NCBI GenBank assembly: GCA_003290165.1 | Contig: QNQO01006969.1 | Coordinates: 496,001-560,000, forward strand | Direction: 5' to 3' | Source: Berberis thunbergii | Taxonomy: Eukaryota; Streptophyta; Magnoliopsida; Ranunculales; Berberidaceae | Length of the DNA: 64,000 nt | Shown: in pieces, positions 33,150-44,470 of the stretch | Layout of the letters: the number at the start of each line of letters is the position of its first letter | Position numbering within the stretch: the first letter of the stretch is position 1 | Notes under the pieces: model-generated | The model's database searches: none | What the model saw: the letters and a program-made list of their open reading frames with translations, nothing else | What the model was told of the DNA's origin: nothing | Made by a program: the position numbers and the translations under genes

Positions 33150-35171
33150 GGAGAGCCCCTAATAACATACTCCACCTAGTTGCCTCTTGTGATTGTCGTT
33201 CCCCCTCCAGGGCCTCCCTCTCGGCCTCACGCACTTTGTCAGCATTTAACTCATTCTGTAATTCCTCCACTTTTGACTATAATGATTAAACGATTCCGAC
33301 TGACCGCTGCGAAGCTGAAGATGAGGTGTTGACCTCACGAACTTTAGCTTTTCCCATCCCCCGAACAATCTTTCTGGGTCTTGGACCTAGCGATTCCAAT
33401 GTCTACGTCAAAATATGTAATCCTATATCAGGATCATCCATTGTGAGCTGTTCCAACGGAGTTCCCGGAGGATGTTGCGAGGCCATGTAAGCATCCCGCC
33501 TCTCCACCATCGTTTCCTTGATTAAAAAAATTATTAAAAATTAATAACTTTTAAAACAACAGAAGTGACAACATGCAAAAAATGCAAAGAATAAAACTTA
33601 CATGCAACTTCACGGCTACCTCATTGCTAGGTAGTGCATAAACATCCTTGAACATGTCGATTTCTGGGAATTTTGAACCCTCGTACAAAACATTGTTAAA
33701 ATAATAAACCAACTAATATAAACATTTAATTGAATGTATTGACTAAAAAAAAATAATGAAATGAAACATATGAGTTCACTTACTAGACGTCGTTCCTCCA
33801 CCCTGTAAGAGAAGGGAAATGAACCAGAGTGATGTAAAATTTTCTTTTGACGTCGGTTTGCCTTGTTTGCTTCAGATCTTTTCTGTATAATTATTCAAAA
33901 TATATATTAAACATAGAGCAGTTCTACATGGCGAGGAAACGAGAGAGGGGAGGGAGGTGGCGGGGTGGGGACCGTTCAGCTCCCTCGAGATGCGTGCACA
34001 AAAATCGATAGCATGCATCTCGAGGGAGGTGAACGGTCCCCACCCCGCCACCTCCCTCCCCTCGCTCGTTTCCTCACCCACTTCCTCGACATTTAGAATT
34101 TCTATTAAACATATGCATTATTACATATATAAAAATAAATATGTTTATTTTAATTAAATAAAACGTTAATGCTTACCAGAAATGTGGGAGTTTGAAAATG
34201 ATTGCACAACCACACCCACTCATCAGGCCTATGCTCCAATTCAATTGGGGGTTGTGCCTTAGCATTATCCACATCAGAAAACGTTTGGAAGTATCGGTGG
34301 AAATCATGCTTCCAATTCCTGTATCGTTCCACGCACGTACCGATGATATATTCATGAATGTTTGGATCATTCATGTCAAACTCAAAGTTAACCTGAAATT
34401 TTAAATAATATTTATTAGAGAATATTAAGGCCCAAAGAGATAAGTTATACCAAATCATGTAAAAATACAAGCATAAACATGCAAAACCTTCAAAACTTTC
34501 TGCATTATAAAGATTTTAATTATTAAAGGTTGAGATGAATGGCTAAAATTTACTGTGAGCGTGTCCAACACCTCGGCCTGTGTCTCGGGCTTGACCTCAC
34601 TCCAAGATGAGGATGTCATCAGGCAATGGTTGTGAATGATTGCACCGATGTCATGCACCAACAAGCTATTAATCTTTACCGATTGCGAGCGATAATGACT
34701 AGGATCCCACGCTACGGGAATGCGTGTGTTAGTGGTTCGTGTGATCCTTTGGGATTTTAGTTGTCTACAGGGCCCCTTCGTTTTCTTTGCTGTTGTAAAA
34801 AAAAATCAATTTGCCGAATATGATGAGGAAAACTTAAGTTTATTACCTCTAGGGAGCTCTCCATCTCCTTGGGGGGAGGGGTTTACATCCTCGATTATGG
34901 TTACAGTCTCGAGTGCAATCTCAGGAGCCGCTGATCGACGATTTGTTCGTCTGGCGCTTCGTCAAGTGAGAACTTGAGGAAATAATCAAGACGATGAAGA
35001 TTGATCAACTACCGGAAAATTTGATCCATGTGCTGGTGGAGTACTGATAGAAGCAGCCCTTGCAGCAGGAGCATTAATGGCGGAATGAACTACGTTGGGC
35101 GGAGGAGCGGCGACCGAACTACTATCAGCAACAATTACGGACCTACGTTTTCTTGTAATCAAAGAAGCCAT
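33150..35171 (-). pseudogene. tnpA-like CACTA protein (Ptta/En-Spm type), multi-exon
   Basis: Starts at ATG 35171 with a Ser/Ala/Pro-rich N-terminus (MASLITRKRRSVIVADSSSV) that hits a stop at 34986. Later exon-like blocks: 34797-34545 (RGPCRQLK, then VHDIGAIIHNHCLMT), 34395-34183 (CVERYRNWKHDFHRYFQTF, RPDEWVWLCNHFQTP, the family's W..L...F block), 33885-33790 (KRSEANKANRRQKKILHHSG), 33697-33603 (LYEGSKFPEIDMFKDVY), and 33520-33150 with a Glu-rich coiled-coil tail. The order matches plant Ptta/En/Spm proteins, which bind subterminal repeats and control transposition in the nucleus. At least two stops interrupt the frames. A 143-bp foldback sits in the intron between 34183 and 33885. Confidence 0.75.
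33933..34075. repeat. long GC-rich inverted repeat (foldback)
   Basis: Two 65-bp arms, 33933-33997 and 34011-34075, are reverse complements except at three positions and enclose a 13-nt loop. Arms begin GAGGAAACGAG and include GGACCGTTCA and CTCCCTCGAGATG. The GC content is far above the AT-rich intron that holds it. If transcribed it would form a long hairpin. Confidence 0.97.
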
Positions 35172-36890
35172 CTGAGCCTAAATAATAAAACACAACACAA
35201 CAATTACAAAGTAACATGAAGACAAAGTAAATAGATGCAATCAGTGGAAGATCGTATAAAACAATACATTAACTATACAATGTATAATGAAGGAGAAAAC
35301 TTGAATTTCATAAGGTTCGGGAAGAAAACTGGATAAATGGGGAAGAAGAACAAAAAAAATTGAATTTCAGGGTTAACAAATTGGTTTTTCCCCTATTTTT
35401 ACAGTCTGCAAGACAGAGTATGGTCCCCTTTTTTCATTAAATAATGTTGATGCAGCTCCTCATAATAAAAAGGCCTATACGGCTATACCTACTCATTATA
35501 ATTGACCACAAGATAGATACATGAGATGAGTTTTGATAATAACTCTGTCTCACACTCCAAACTTAGCAATAAAGTAGACATGAGCACCCAATGATTTTAA
35601 AGTTAGCATAACTAAGACCAATCCATAGAATGTTATAATTGTACTTAGACTAATCGTCATATGCCTCGGGTAAATTCTCTCCACCTTTTTACTTTACCTA
35701 TAAATGTTAGAATGACAAGCACTCTATCGACATTCAAGGCAGTAATCAATCTATCGCCAAACCTAAATAAATATGATCTTCATATATCTAGTAATATCGT
35801 AATACTGAAGTTTTGATCACTGATCTGAGAATTATATTTTACTCAGAATCTAAATTACTATCATTTTCTCCTCCATTACTTTTTCGATGAAAACTTGTTT
35901 GGATTGGACTGCCTTGATATGTTGTGTGTCTTGAATCATATAGGAATTTTCTGGATTATTTTGACCAACCAATCCAAATCAAGCAAAGAAAATAGGGATG
36001 GAGGGAGGGTCGTATGAATGATCACTCTCACACACCCCAATTCATCTATCTGTAGATTGTTTTTGTTAGCTTTAGTCACCTCACTTGATCAAATTAAAAG
36101 AGATTCCAACCTCTGGAGAGAAAAGGAAAACAAAGTATGGCATGCACCACCAAGGCACCAACTAAACACACACATACTTGTAATTACATTAAACCCCTGG
36201 CTTAACAATATTTTTTGTTTTAATAAAATTTAATTACTTTTTTCTGTATAGTTTTATAATATGTATAGCTTCTTAAAAGTTTCACCTACCGTGTACAGTA
36301 AGTAATATGTGAGAGATCACATTACTACTCAGGAGAACTCTCATGTCCTCATGCAAATGTAGCATGAAAATAATAATAATAGTCACTACCCGCATTCCAA
36401 AATAAATGTAAAACAAACAAGATGCAACACCTAAGTACTCTGAAAAATATTTTACCACTAAATTCATAGCCATTGAAATACCAGTGTTGCTCAAATATTT
36501 TGATGATTAGACTTATGAATAATTGTAAAAATATTTTTGGATCTGAATGACTCTAGGAATAGAGTTTGAAACAGAGAAGCTTTCCCAAGTTTTAAAAGAA
36601 CAATTGATGACTCCAAGGACTTAAGAGAAACATGAAACATATTAAGTCACCTACAACCTAAATTCTCCAGCAAGAATTGAACTTTGTATTGTTAAACAAG
36701 AAAAAGAAACAGCAAGAACAAACAAAAGTTCATATATCAAAACGATAAAAAAAATTCTCCAAGCAAGAGTTCATATTCAAAATGATCAATAGAAGACCGA
36801 TTAAGACGAAATAGATACCTGATTGTGTCGTTCTCCAGCAAGAGCATCAACCGCACCTTTATTCTTCTCCGAAGTTCTTCCTCCAATTAA
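35172..36890. other. CACTA internal spacer without a recognisable gene
   Basis: Lies between the tnpA-like gene start and the LRR fragment. AT-rich; the first few hundred bases (35172-35450) are the probable 5' UTR/promoter side of the tnpA-like gene. Confidence 0.35.
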
Positions 36891-36894
36891 TTCC

Positions 36895-37105
36895 AGATTC
36901 TTTCAATGGTTCATCCTTGCTTACGAGTCTCAATTTAGGAGGAAACAAGTTAGAAGGAAGAATTCCTCCTAGTCTTGGAACCTGTCAGAATTTGTTATTC
37001 TTGAGTCTGGAAGACAACAAACTTAATGGTACAATACCTAAAGAAGTTATTGGTCTTTCCTCCCTAAAGCTTGGTCTAAACTTATCCAATAATGCATTGG
37101 TCTAA
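36895..37105 (+). pseudogene. captured LRR receptor-kinase fragment
   Basis: About 65 codons on the plus strand, opposite to the transposase genes. It reads NGSSLLTSLNLGGNKLEGRI, then PPSLGTCQNLLFLSLEDNKL, GTIPKEVIGLSSL and LGLNLSNNALV: two and a half 24-residue leucine-rich repeats of the plant extracellular type (LxxLxxLxLxxNxLxGxIP). Wording resembles LRR-XII receptor kinases (EFR/Xa21-like). No signal peptide, membrane segment or kinase is present; a stop follows at about 37106. It lies wholly within the CACTA borders, so it is most simply a host fragment captured by the transposon. Confidence 0.85.
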
Positions 37106-37960
37106 AGCTTGGTCTTTCCATGTAATCAAAGACTTACTCAAACCTTATGAAATCAAAATATCTTAACACTGAACAACTATAAGCACAGTAGTCACTAATG
37201 ACTTTTATTCGGTTTCCATTATTTATGAAATAGTACCTGTAGGTCACGATTGACTCTTGTCATGCATGAAAGAAAAATAGTCCAAGAGTTCCTTTAGTCG
37301 TGCAACATGTTCCAGCATGGGATAAGGGTAATTCCGAGTCAGATAGCCAAGAAGCCTGAAATAGGAAGGATGAAAAGAATGTCTACCTGTTACTTATATA
37401 TAACATAAAACTATGAAAAATGATAAACAACTTTGAATCTGAACCAGCTACCTTATGATTAGCAAGCCATGTTGTGGTTTCACAGAAAGGATGTGGAGTT
37501 TGCACTGCTCAATAATCTGCAACTCGTAAGCAAAAACAATGATTGTCACATTTTTTCAGCAAGTTATGGTAATAGTACAGAATCCCTAATTTAAACAAGC
37601 ATAATGAGAATCACAAACATAATCGCTAAATGCAACTAAATATAGATTTTCAAAGGTGATTTGTTTTCCAAAATCACAGCTAACACCAGCTAACTGCAGA
37701 TTTCTTTGCCAAAATCATAACTAATCAACAAAACTTCAAATACTATCAAACCCCAATCCATCAAATAAACAGAAATTACCAATCTAATTAACGTAACCCA
37801 CACAGATCCTTCCCCTTCATACCACCTCCCACCTTAAAGAAACCCAATATCATGATTAGCCAACCAAACAATCAAAGCTTCAATTTTTATGAAAACCCAT
37901 TGTAGAAACGATCTAAATCATAAAACTCCATGAAACAAGAGAGGAAATGAGATCTTACCT
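37106..37960. other. CACTA internal spacer
   Basis: No coding sequence recognised. The phrase AAAGCTTGGTCT at the end of the LRR fragment is repeated at about 37068 and 37104, possibly a junction scar. Confidence 0.35.
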
Positions 37961-37969
37961 TCTCTGTCA

Positions 37970-38370
37970 AGAGAGAAACTTAGAGATCGATGAGAAGCAA
38001 TCACGAACTCAGAGATCTGAGTTCAAAGAAGCAATCACGAACCTAGATGAACTCAGAGAAGCAATCGATTTTGAAATCAGAGAAGCAATAGATTTTGAAC
38101 TCAGATGAACTCAGAGAAGCAATCAATTTTGAACTCAGATGAACCCAGATGAACTCAGAGAAGCAATCGATTTTGCATCAGAGAAGCAATCGATTTTGAA
38201 CTCAGATGAACTCAGAGAAGCAATCGATTTTGCATCGATTTTGAACTCAGATGAACCCAGATGAACTCAGAGAAGCAATCGATGAACCCAGATAAACTCA
38301 GAGAAGCAATCACAAACCTAGATGAAGTCAGAGAAGATATCACGAACTCAGATGAACTCAAAGATGTTGC
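37970..38370. repeat. minisatellite in the CACTA element
   Basis: Irregular tandem repeats of about 35-45 bp with the core GAACTCAGATGAACTCAGAG and AAGCAATCGATTTTG, at least eight partial units. It lies upstream (in coordinates) of the region with GCGCGATGAAG and GTCGCC motifs. Function unknown. Confidence 0.85.
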
Positions 38371-38779
38371 ATCTGCTGTGATTTGGGGACGACGGAGTGA
38401 GAGGAGACGTGGGTTTGAGTTTTGATAAAATGGGTTTGAGTTTGCGCGATGAAGCCATCATCGCTATATATCAGAGAATTCATCGCGCCAGTATTCAAAA
38501 TTTCACCCTAATTTTTTGTCGCCAGAAGCACGAGCCGGGGTTTTAAGAGGGAACATTTTGTGCGACGAAATATTCTAATTTCGTCGCACAAACATCACAT
38601 TTGTTTATTTTAGAGAAAATTTTTTATATCATTATTTAATTAATTAATTGAACTTCGACATTCATTTAAAAAATTATTGTAAAAAATTCATAGTACATTA
38701 ACAAATTTAATTATATGAACTAACAAAATACATAATATTATTAACATCTTGTAAACGACCTAACAAATTATATTCCTTC

Positions 38780-41700
38780 AAATGTATTTAATCTGAATCA
38801 GTACAGTAATCACTTTTGACTTCTTCTTCAAATTCATCTGACATAGTTGTCTCAGATTCTCCCAAAACTCCATCTTTTGCAGGTGATACCTCAACATCAT
38901 ATTCGTCATCAATCGGAGGAAGTTCGACAAATAACTCAAATGGTTGTTGGATAATGGGAATGCTTCAAGATGAATTCTCTTGATCAGCGGTGTCGTCATC
39001 ACTGTGGTCATCAGAAGCCTTTTCAAGAATGCCCCATATACTTCTGTGTTGTATCGTCTGGACTAGTTTCCATCCACCACCGGCTTTAGGATCATCTAGA
39101 TAAAAAAATTTGTTTTGCCATAGTTGCCAAAATAAAAGGATCATCCTCGTACCAAAGTGTGTTTGTGTTCACACTTACTTGACCATATTCTCGTTTAATA
39201 TTTTCGGCTTTATGTGGGTTTGTATCAAACCAATGACACTTGAATAAAATCACTTGGTAACGGTCTTTGTACAGTAATTGAATTACAAATGTCAGTTTAC
39301 CATAGAAATCAACATCAGCGGTGTCGCCGTCCCCGCCAAGTACTGATACGCCGCTATTTTGAGTGTTCAAATTGTTGTCTCGCTTGATAACCAGGAACTT
39401 AACACCATTCACATAACAACCCGAAAATGTTTCAAATCGAATAGGACCTCTAGCCAGTTTTGATAATTCATCATCGTAAAGAGCCAAATTTACTTCCTTC
39501 AATTGTAACATCTATTAAAAGAAAAATTATATATATTCAGAATATGTTGAATACCAATTATAAAAAAAAAATGCAATATTATCAAATTTTCTTATAGTTA
39601 TCAACTTACGTGTTTGCGAAACCATTCAGGAAACAAGTGACGGTGCTTCTCGACTCGTAAATGTGGAGGATACTTACGCCTAATTAGCTCTTCATGCTCC
39701 TCCAAAAATGGAAAGGCCTCGTCACAATTTTTGAGTATGAACCAATGCGCAATTTTCATGTCGTTATCACTAAACTGATCATTTGTTGGTGGCTCGCCAA
39801 ACGGTCGTGCGAGTTGCGCAAAAATAGAAAGTGTCTCACTTCTAGTACCACCGTCATTATTTCGTTGAGTTCGGTTGAAGGACGTCTCAACATTATGGAG
39901 ATACATTGCAGAATAAGTAAGTGATTCATTTGCAATATATGCCTCCACTATGGATCCTTCGGGTCTTGCATTGTTCCGTACGTACCTTTTGTATGTGCCT
40001 AGTATTCTACAAAATACAAAAGATTTCAGATTCGTTATAATAAATGAAGAATAGTTAGAAAACAAGCATATGAGTTACCTTTCTATTGGGTACATCCACC
40101 GATAATTGACCGGCCCACCAAGCTTTGCCTCACCCGGTAAATGTATCATCAAGTGAATCATGCAAGTAAAAAATGTCGGAGGAAATATCTGTTTGAATTT
40201 GCATAAGATGTTAATAATATCGTCTTGCAACCTTTCTATATTCGATTTGTGCAGAGACTTTGCGCATAGCTGCTGGAAGAATCTCGACAATTCTATAATA
40301 GGGCCAACAACACCCGATGGCAAAAATCCTAGAATAGTGACCGGAAGAAGACGTTGCAGTAGTACATGACGGTCATGGCTCTTCAATCTCGACATTTTTC
40401 CATCACTCATTTTCATACAACGAGCAATATTAGATGTGTACCCATCTAGAAACTTCACAGGAGAAAAAAACTTAAAATTTTTTATCTTTACTGCGGTTTA
40501 ACAGCAAAATATGGATGTTCATTTACCCATTTGTCACCAACCTTCTTAAGCCATAACCGTTTCTTTATACCCATGTTCATACAATCTTCCCTCGCTTTCG
40601 CAGTGTCCTTCGATGCCAAGAATTGTCCCAACCACACTATCACACATATTCTTTTCAATATGCATCACATCTAGGTTGTGCCTGATCTTTAATTTCGACC
40701 AGTACGGAAGCTCGAAGAATATACTCTTCTTCGTCCAGTTCATATGTGTAGCTGACCTATGCAAATTAATATCACGATTATCGGGATGTTTGCCAATCTG
40801 ACCAAATTTCAAGCTATTCAACTTAGCCAAAATTTCATCCCCGACCATTCTCTAGGTCTAGTGTTGTTCTCCATTTTTTCATCAAAATCCACCTTATTTG
40901 TTCGCCACTCGTGATCCTGGGGCAATCATCTATGGTGACCCATATAACAAACCTTTCCCGCGTGCCAATCAGTGTACATCATCGTTGCATATCGAACATG
41001 CCTTATAGCCCTGAGTACTCCAACCTGAAATATTTCCATAAGCGGGAAAATCATGTATAGTCCACATCACTGCTGCTCTCAACATAAACATTGTGTTGGT
41101 AGACTTATCAAATGTACGTACACCATTTTCCCATAAGTCTTTTAACTCATCAACCAACGGCCGCAAATAAACATCAATGTCCTTTCCGAGATGATCGGGG
41201 ATTAATAAAGTCATCATTGTAAATTATTTTTTCATACTCATCCAAGGGGGCAAGTTATAAGGAGCAACAACGACAGGACATGTGCTGTGAGTAGAGCTCA
41301 TATTCCCGAATGGATTAAATCCATCAGTTGCAAGCCCCAATCTGACATTGCGCGGGTCTTCTGCAAAATCGGGATATATAGTACTGAATGCTTTCCAAGC
41401 CTCTCCATCAGCAGGATGTCTCAAAAATCATCATCAACCCTTCCTTCCTTATGCCATCTTATATGACTCGCAGTGTGCGTCGACATGTACAGTCGCTGCA
41501 ATCTGGGCTTCAGTGGAAGATAATGCAAAACCTTTTGTGGAATTTTCTTCATTTTATTACCAAAATTAGGCTTATATCTTGGCTCATTGCACACAGGGCA
41601 TGCATCCATCCCTTTAGTTTCCTTATAAAATAATGCACAGTTGTATTTGCAAGCATGAATCTTTTGATACCCCAAACCAAGACCATTCAACAATTTCTGC

Positions 41701-42329
41701 GCGTTAAGATAATCCTCAGGCAAAACTTTTTCCTTCGGAAGCATCCGCTTCATAATTCCCATTAAATGAGAAAAACACTTATTCGACATATGATGTTTCA
41801 CTTTGCAATGCATCAACTTCACCATGGCAGTAAGCAGGGAGAACTCTGTGCAACCGGGGTATAATGCTTGTTGGGCTTGTTTCAACAGTCTTTCATAGTT
41901 TTCTAACTCTTCACTTTGCAGCATGTAGGGAGGTACGGTATCTCCTACCATATCATCAATGCCATCTTTGTTCATCGATGCATATGGATAAGCGTCATTT
42001 ATTATACCCATAACTTGGTCATTATCATTCATGGACATTTGTTCAATGTGCGGCACAAGTGGCTAGGAATTCGATGAAGTCGAACCAAATTCTCGTTGCA
42101 CCCCATGATAAATCCACTTCGTATAATTCTGAATCACCCGATACCTCGTCAAATGATATTGAACCATATTGAATGTCTGCGACAAACAATTGTTACAACA
42201 TTGACACAGACACTTGATATGATTCGTCGTACCAGTGACATGTGCCCTTGCAAACTCAATGAAGCTCTCGATCCCATTTAAATATTCATCACAGCATTTG
42301 TCCTGATTTTGTATCCAATGTCTTTCCAT
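38780..42329 (-). pseudogene. tnpD-like CACTA transposase, decayed
   Basis: Probable start ATG 42329-42327 (MERHWIQNQDKCCDEYLNGI), a Transpos_assoc-like domain with CxC..C. It continues with the Transposase_21-type core in pieces: 42056-41421 (CKYNCALFYKETKGMDACPV), 41424-41224 (RLGLATDGFNPFGNMSSTHS), 41217-40969 (DELKDLWENGVRTFD; the ends match the usual C..CN.), then 40848-40546 with the family signature HNLDVMHIEKNMCD. After it come DUF4218-like (40458-40075: KSHDRHVLLQRLLPV, PPTFFTCMIHLMIHLPGE) and a DUF4216-like tail (39511-39092: FKCHWFDT). Breaks: an in-frame TAG at 42063-42065, a frameshift near 41425, a TAA at 41224-41226, and others. This is the catalytic protein of CACTA elements, acting in the nucleus on the terminal repeats. 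Confidence 0.9.
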
Positions 42330-42789
42330 TACGCCTGTTTTTAGTTTATAAACAAAACATGAGAATTCAAGAGAGTTAACGACACTAATGCGATTAGGTT
42401 TCAATGTGGAAACTTTTCAGCAGCATCTCAATTACAATTCTTCAAGTAAACGATGTAGATATTATTAATTAATAAATATCTAGTATGCACTCGAAAAGCA
42501 ATGTGAGACACTCCCAAAAGTCCACATGATAGGAACCTAATTTCATGAAATTTCAAAAAATAAAAAATATTAGTAATTTCCTCACCGTTCTCCAAGTGAA
42601 AGAGAGAGACGATTGGAGTTGTGGCCGGTGCTAGTGATGCAAAGAGAAGACGGAGCCTAATTAAGTGTTGGAAGCTTGGAGTATATAGTGAGAGAAATCA
42701 ATCGAGCAGAAAAAAAATAAAATGAGAGGAGAAAATAGTGAAAAACACAGATCTGATTAATCTAATTTGTGGAGAAGATGAACAGGTCA

Positions 42790-43567
42790 GAGCTTGTGCA
42801 ACGACACCGTTCGTCACCCTGGGATGTTTTAGGCGATGAACCTGCTCGTTTTAAGCGATGAATCTTGGTTGTGAATACTTTATGCGACGACGGTTTCTAG
42901 TTCGTCGCGTAATATATTTTTAGGCAACGACAACATTTGTCGCCCTAGGATGTTCAATTTGGTCGTTCAAAGTGGCCGACACATAGCAATAGGTATTTTA
43001 GGGCGACGGAATATTTCGGTTAAAGCTACAATACTTTGTCGCTTAAATTTTAGGTGACGAAGGCTTCCTGTTCGTCGCGTAAGATATTTGTAGACGAAGG
43101 TTTCCTATTCGTCGAGTAAGATATTTGATGCGACAAAGGTTTCCAGTTCGTCGCGTAAGATATTTGATGCGACGACGGTTTCCAGGTCGTCGCGTAAGAT
43201 ATTTGATGCGACGACGGTTTCCAGGTCGTCGCGCAAGATATTTTTATGCGACCAAACAGTGTGTCGCCCGAGGATATTCAAGTTGGTCGTTCAAAGTGGT
43301 CGACACGTAGCCCTAGGTATTTTAGGGAGACAAAATATGTGGTTTTAAGCGACAACACTTTGTTGTATATTAGGTATGCGACGAAGGCTTTAACTGTGTC
43401 GCGAATGAGGTTTTGTCGCGACGAAACAGTTCGTCGCGTTAAGTAGTTAGCTATTTTTTGTAATTGCGTGATGAAATTAAATATGTCGTCGCGCCAGGAT
43501 AATGTTGAGCGACAAAACTTCCCTCTTCGCGCTAAGAGTCGTCGCAAAAGGGGATTTTTTTAGTAGT
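42790..43567. repeat. right subterminal repeat array of the CACTA element
   Basis: Units of about 37-39 bp with TTTCCAGTTCGTCGCGTAAG and ATATTTGATGCGACGA (clearest at 43050-43250), plus looser GTCGC/GCGAC motifs on both sides. They mirror the left array and end at the terminal repeat (43567). Confidence 0.85.
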
Positions 43568-43603
43568 ATTAGATGGTGCAAATGGTATGTAAGAATATAT
43601 ACT

Positions 43604-43860
43604 ATGATATAGCTAGTTCCTGAAGAACTAGTCTTTAGAATTCTTATCTCATTTGTCTCATTTTCTCTTGATCTCTTTCTCTTTATTAACAACACGTTGT
43701 CAGCGCGATCAAGTCTCTAATGGTGTACTAAGATCTTTCAAGTTTCCTTTCATTATATCAAGGTAAGAAAGATTTATGATATAGCTAGTTCCTGAAGAAT
43801 TAGTCTTTAGAATTTTTATCTCCTTTGTCTTTTTTTCTCTTCATCTTTTTCTCTTTATTT
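43604..43860. repeat. direct duplication of ~84 bp outside the CACTA
   Basis: TGATATAGCTAGTTCCTGAA onward (43604-43687) is repeated at 43777-43860 with a few changes; both end in CTCTTTATT. The first copy is followed by AACAACACGTTGTCAGCGCG, which resembles an LTR end plus primer site, so these may be LTR remnants. Confidence 0.65.
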
Positions 43861-44059
43861 ATAACAATCATTAAGTTATTTGATAATTCCTTTGTAATTT
43901 TTTTTCAAGTTATTAGCTGTGATATACTACGGAAAATGCTTTAAATACAAAGACTAAAATACATAGGTTTGTGTTTAATCATTTTATTATACTTTTTTTT
44001 GTTGTGATGCATTTTTTTCTCCTTTTGTTAATCATAATATTTTAACCATTTAACATTTT

Positions 44060-44066
44060 TTTATAA

Positions 44067-44097
<31 letters not shown>

Positions 44098-44165
44098 ATA
44101 TTAATATTAATATTAATATTAATATTAATATATAATAATAAATAATAATAATAATAATAAATTGA
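44060..44165. repeat. AT-rich microsatellite
   Basis: ATA/ATT trinucleotides and TATTAA hexamers, about 105 bp. Confidence 0.95.
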
Positions 44166-44287
44166 CGTATTTTAAATTTTCAATTTCTCTTCTTTGCCAA
44201 TGGAACATTGATGCTAACACGCAAACATACACTCGCAATGCGCATGCAAGACACTAGTTGTCCCAAAAGGTATAAGACTAGTAAAAA

Positions 44288-44470
44288 GTAGGGGTAGGCA
44301 TCCCATCCCGCGATCCCGTTCTCGTCCCGATCCCCTCCCGTCCCGTCCCGATTATTTCGGGTCTTAATGGGATTTAATAATTTCATCCCGATCCCGTCCC
44401 GTCCCGATCTAGAATGGGATGAAGATTTTCAATCCCGCCAATCCCGACCCGTCCCGAACTAATTTATTAA
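44288..44470. mobile_element. CCCGATCCCG-rich terminus-like segment, possibly hAT-like
   Basis: Starts TAGGGGTAGGCATCCC and then carries many CCCGATCCCG/CCCGTCCCG direct and inverted motifs (for example GGGATTTAATAATTTC). It resembles ends of plant hAT-like non-autonomous elements, such as the TAAAGGTGGGCA end at 53624. No matching second end was found, so it may be truncated. Confidence 0.35.

Larger units (their letters stand above)
32112..43567 (-). mobile_element. 11.5-kb CACTA/En-Spm transposon
   Basis: The left end is CACTACAAAAAAGG at 32112. The right end read on the minus strand is TACTACTAAAAAATCCCC, so the outer CACTA has one mutated base on that side. TTA flanks both ends (32109-32111 and 43568-43570), the 3-bp duplication expected for CACTA. 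Subterminal arrays rich in GCGACGA lie inside both ends. The two genes on the minus strand are tnpD-like (right half) and tnpA-like (left half). A captured LRR kinase fragment and a long foldback are internal. Stops in both genes suggest it is no longer autonomous. Confidence 0.93.

Noticed and set aside
33872..34157. Two overlapping open frames on opposite strands with almost the same peptide
   Set aside because: A direct consequence of the inverted repeat at 33933-34075, not a conserved protein.
36018..36494. Open frames in the CACTA spacer as extra genes
   Set aside because: Short, AT-biased, without motifs, on both strands.
43125..43310. Arg-rich repeated open frame
   Set aside because: Translation of the 37-39-bp subterminal repeats.
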